Shown in pieces: positions 63,519-64,000 of a stretch of 64,000 nucleotides of DNA. The position numbers were made by a program, and so were the translations under genes. The notes beneath the pieces were generated by a model. The model did not search any database. It had not been told where the DNA came from and saw only the letters and a list, made by a program, of their open reading frames with translations. Position 1 is the stretch's first letter. Every line of letters starts with the position of its first letter. The DNA is from Shimia isoporae. Its GTDB lineage: Bacteria > Pseudomonadota > Alphaproteobacteria > Rhodobacterales > Rhodobacteraceae. The stretch lies in the NCBI RefSeq assembly GCF_004346865.1, contig NZ_SMGR01000001.1:1860001-1924000 (forward strand). Reading direction: 5' to 3'.

Positions 63519-64000
63519 TTATACCGCTGCAAACACCTGATCCATCATCGCCTGCGTGCCGCGGGCATCCTCAAGCGTCCAGTCGTAGGGCGCACCCTCC
63601 TTCAGTGAGCGGCCAAAGGCTTCTACTTGCAGGACGTATTGGTTGACGCGCGGGAAGCGTTCGATCGTGACCGATTGATCCGGTCGGCTGATGTGGATTT
63701 CGGCCTGATCGAAAATACCGGCATTGAACGGACAGGTGAGCGACATCACCGCCTGTTCACCGTGGAAATGCACCTCTTGTCGCGGAGCCATGCGGATCGA
63801 CGTAAAGGCCTGATATGAAAAGCCTTCAAAGGCAAATCCCATGTCGGCAAAAAGATCGATCCCCTGATCCATCTCGGCCCGCGCATAGTCCAGCCGAAGA
63901 GGCTCCTGACCGGTTGCAAACCGGGCTGCGCCCATCACGTAAACACCAATGTCGCGCAAGCCTCCGCCGCCCGCCTGCGCCTGATTGCGAATGTTGCCCA
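63519..64000 (-). CDS. Gfo/Idh/MocA family oxidoreductase (5' end outside window)
   Basis: C-terminal part of a sugar-type dehydrogenase; the N-terminal Rossmann domain lies beyond the right edge. Visible sequence includes GGGLRDIGVYVMGAARFATG, the conserved substrate-domain helix after the catalytic Lys region, and a beta-sheet domain ending EAFGRSLKEGAPYDWTLEDARG. The frame stays open to base 64000, giving about 160 residues. The substrate cannot be told. It converges with the dipeptidase gene, 17 bases apart. Confidence 0.87.
   Translation of the reverse strand, partial: GNIRNQAQAGGGGLRDIGVYVMGAARFATGQEPLRLDYARAEMDQGIDLFADMGFAFEGFSYQAFTSIRMAPRQEVHFHGEQAVMSLTCPFNAGIFDQAEIHISRPDQSVTIERFPRVNQYVLQVEAFGRSLKEGAPYDWTLEDARGTQAMMDQVFAAV

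Noticed and set aside
1-64000. tRNA, rRNA or CRISPR features
   Set aside because: No cloverleaf with a CCA-type end, no rRNA-like stretch and no regularly spaced direct repeat arrays were found; the only spaced repeats are the short phased elements listed.

Overview
The window looks like a chromosomal segment from an alphaproteobacterium of the Rhodobacterales (Roseobacter group). The grounds are gene content and order: a 14-subunit complex I operon carrying several small non-subunit genes, a surE-pcm-nlpD block next to tatABC, birA-coaX-rnj directly downstream of nuoN, RNase J, a standalone Hint-domain protein, and a compact leucine-degradation (liu) operon. I see no integrase, transposase, prophage, CRISPR array, tRNA or rRNA. 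The two edge genes (an MlaE permease and a Gfo/Idh/MocA dehydrogenase) are cut by the window. All calls come from reading the sequence and family knowledge; no database search was run.

Layout. 1-4.5 kb: mlaE-mlaF lipid-transport pair, small membrane proteins, a one-domain PqiA-like protein joined to radA, then cvpA with a terminator. 4.6-9.8 kb: an orphan TAXI-type binding protein, a GlsB-like membrane protein, purF with a DUF2199 gene, and a degenerate SDR. 9.9-15.3 kb: surE-pcm-nlpD convergent with an AAA ATPase gene and tatABC. 15.4-20.7 kb (the most accessory-like part): a YafY/WYL regulator, an orphan FbpC-like ATPase, a Na+/solute symporter, an AlkC-like DNA glycosylase and another degenerate SDR. 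20.9-27.7 kb: Hint protein, prfC, an uncharacterised gene coupled to a glycosyltransferase, a DEAD-box helicase and an Fe(II)/2OG dioxygenase. 27.8-31.0 kb: birA-coaX-rnj on the minus strand.

31.2-49.4 kb is the nuo operon (minus strand, nuoA to nuoN). Between its subunit genes lie a carboxymuconolactone-decarboxylase-like protein, two lipoproteins, two other secreted small proteins and membrane proteins, and NuoE carries an extra C-terminal helix-hairpin-helix domain that is repeated in the neighbouring gene. A 13-bp-stem terminator closes the operon. 49.7-57.9 kb is the liu operon (liuA-liuB-liuD-GST-liuE-liuC, with two LprI-like genes inserted), which converts isovaleryl-CoA to acetoacetate and acetyl-CoA; the resulting NADH and reduced ETF feed respiration. 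58-64 kb: a fumarylacetoacetate-hydrolase-family gene, PepF, small secreted, flavodoxin-like and zinc-finger proteins, and a membrane dipeptidase.

The most unexplained signal is a 55-bp element present twice, upstream of pqiA-radA and of birA-coaX-rnj, in the same orientation and at nearly the same distance from the start codon. It is built from four pentamers spaced exactly 11 bp apart. Other non-coding signals are PhoB-box-like TGTCA repeats between tatA and the WYL regulator, a GAAC-N4-GTTC palindrome in the liu leader and a duplicated 9-mer over the putative nuo promoter.
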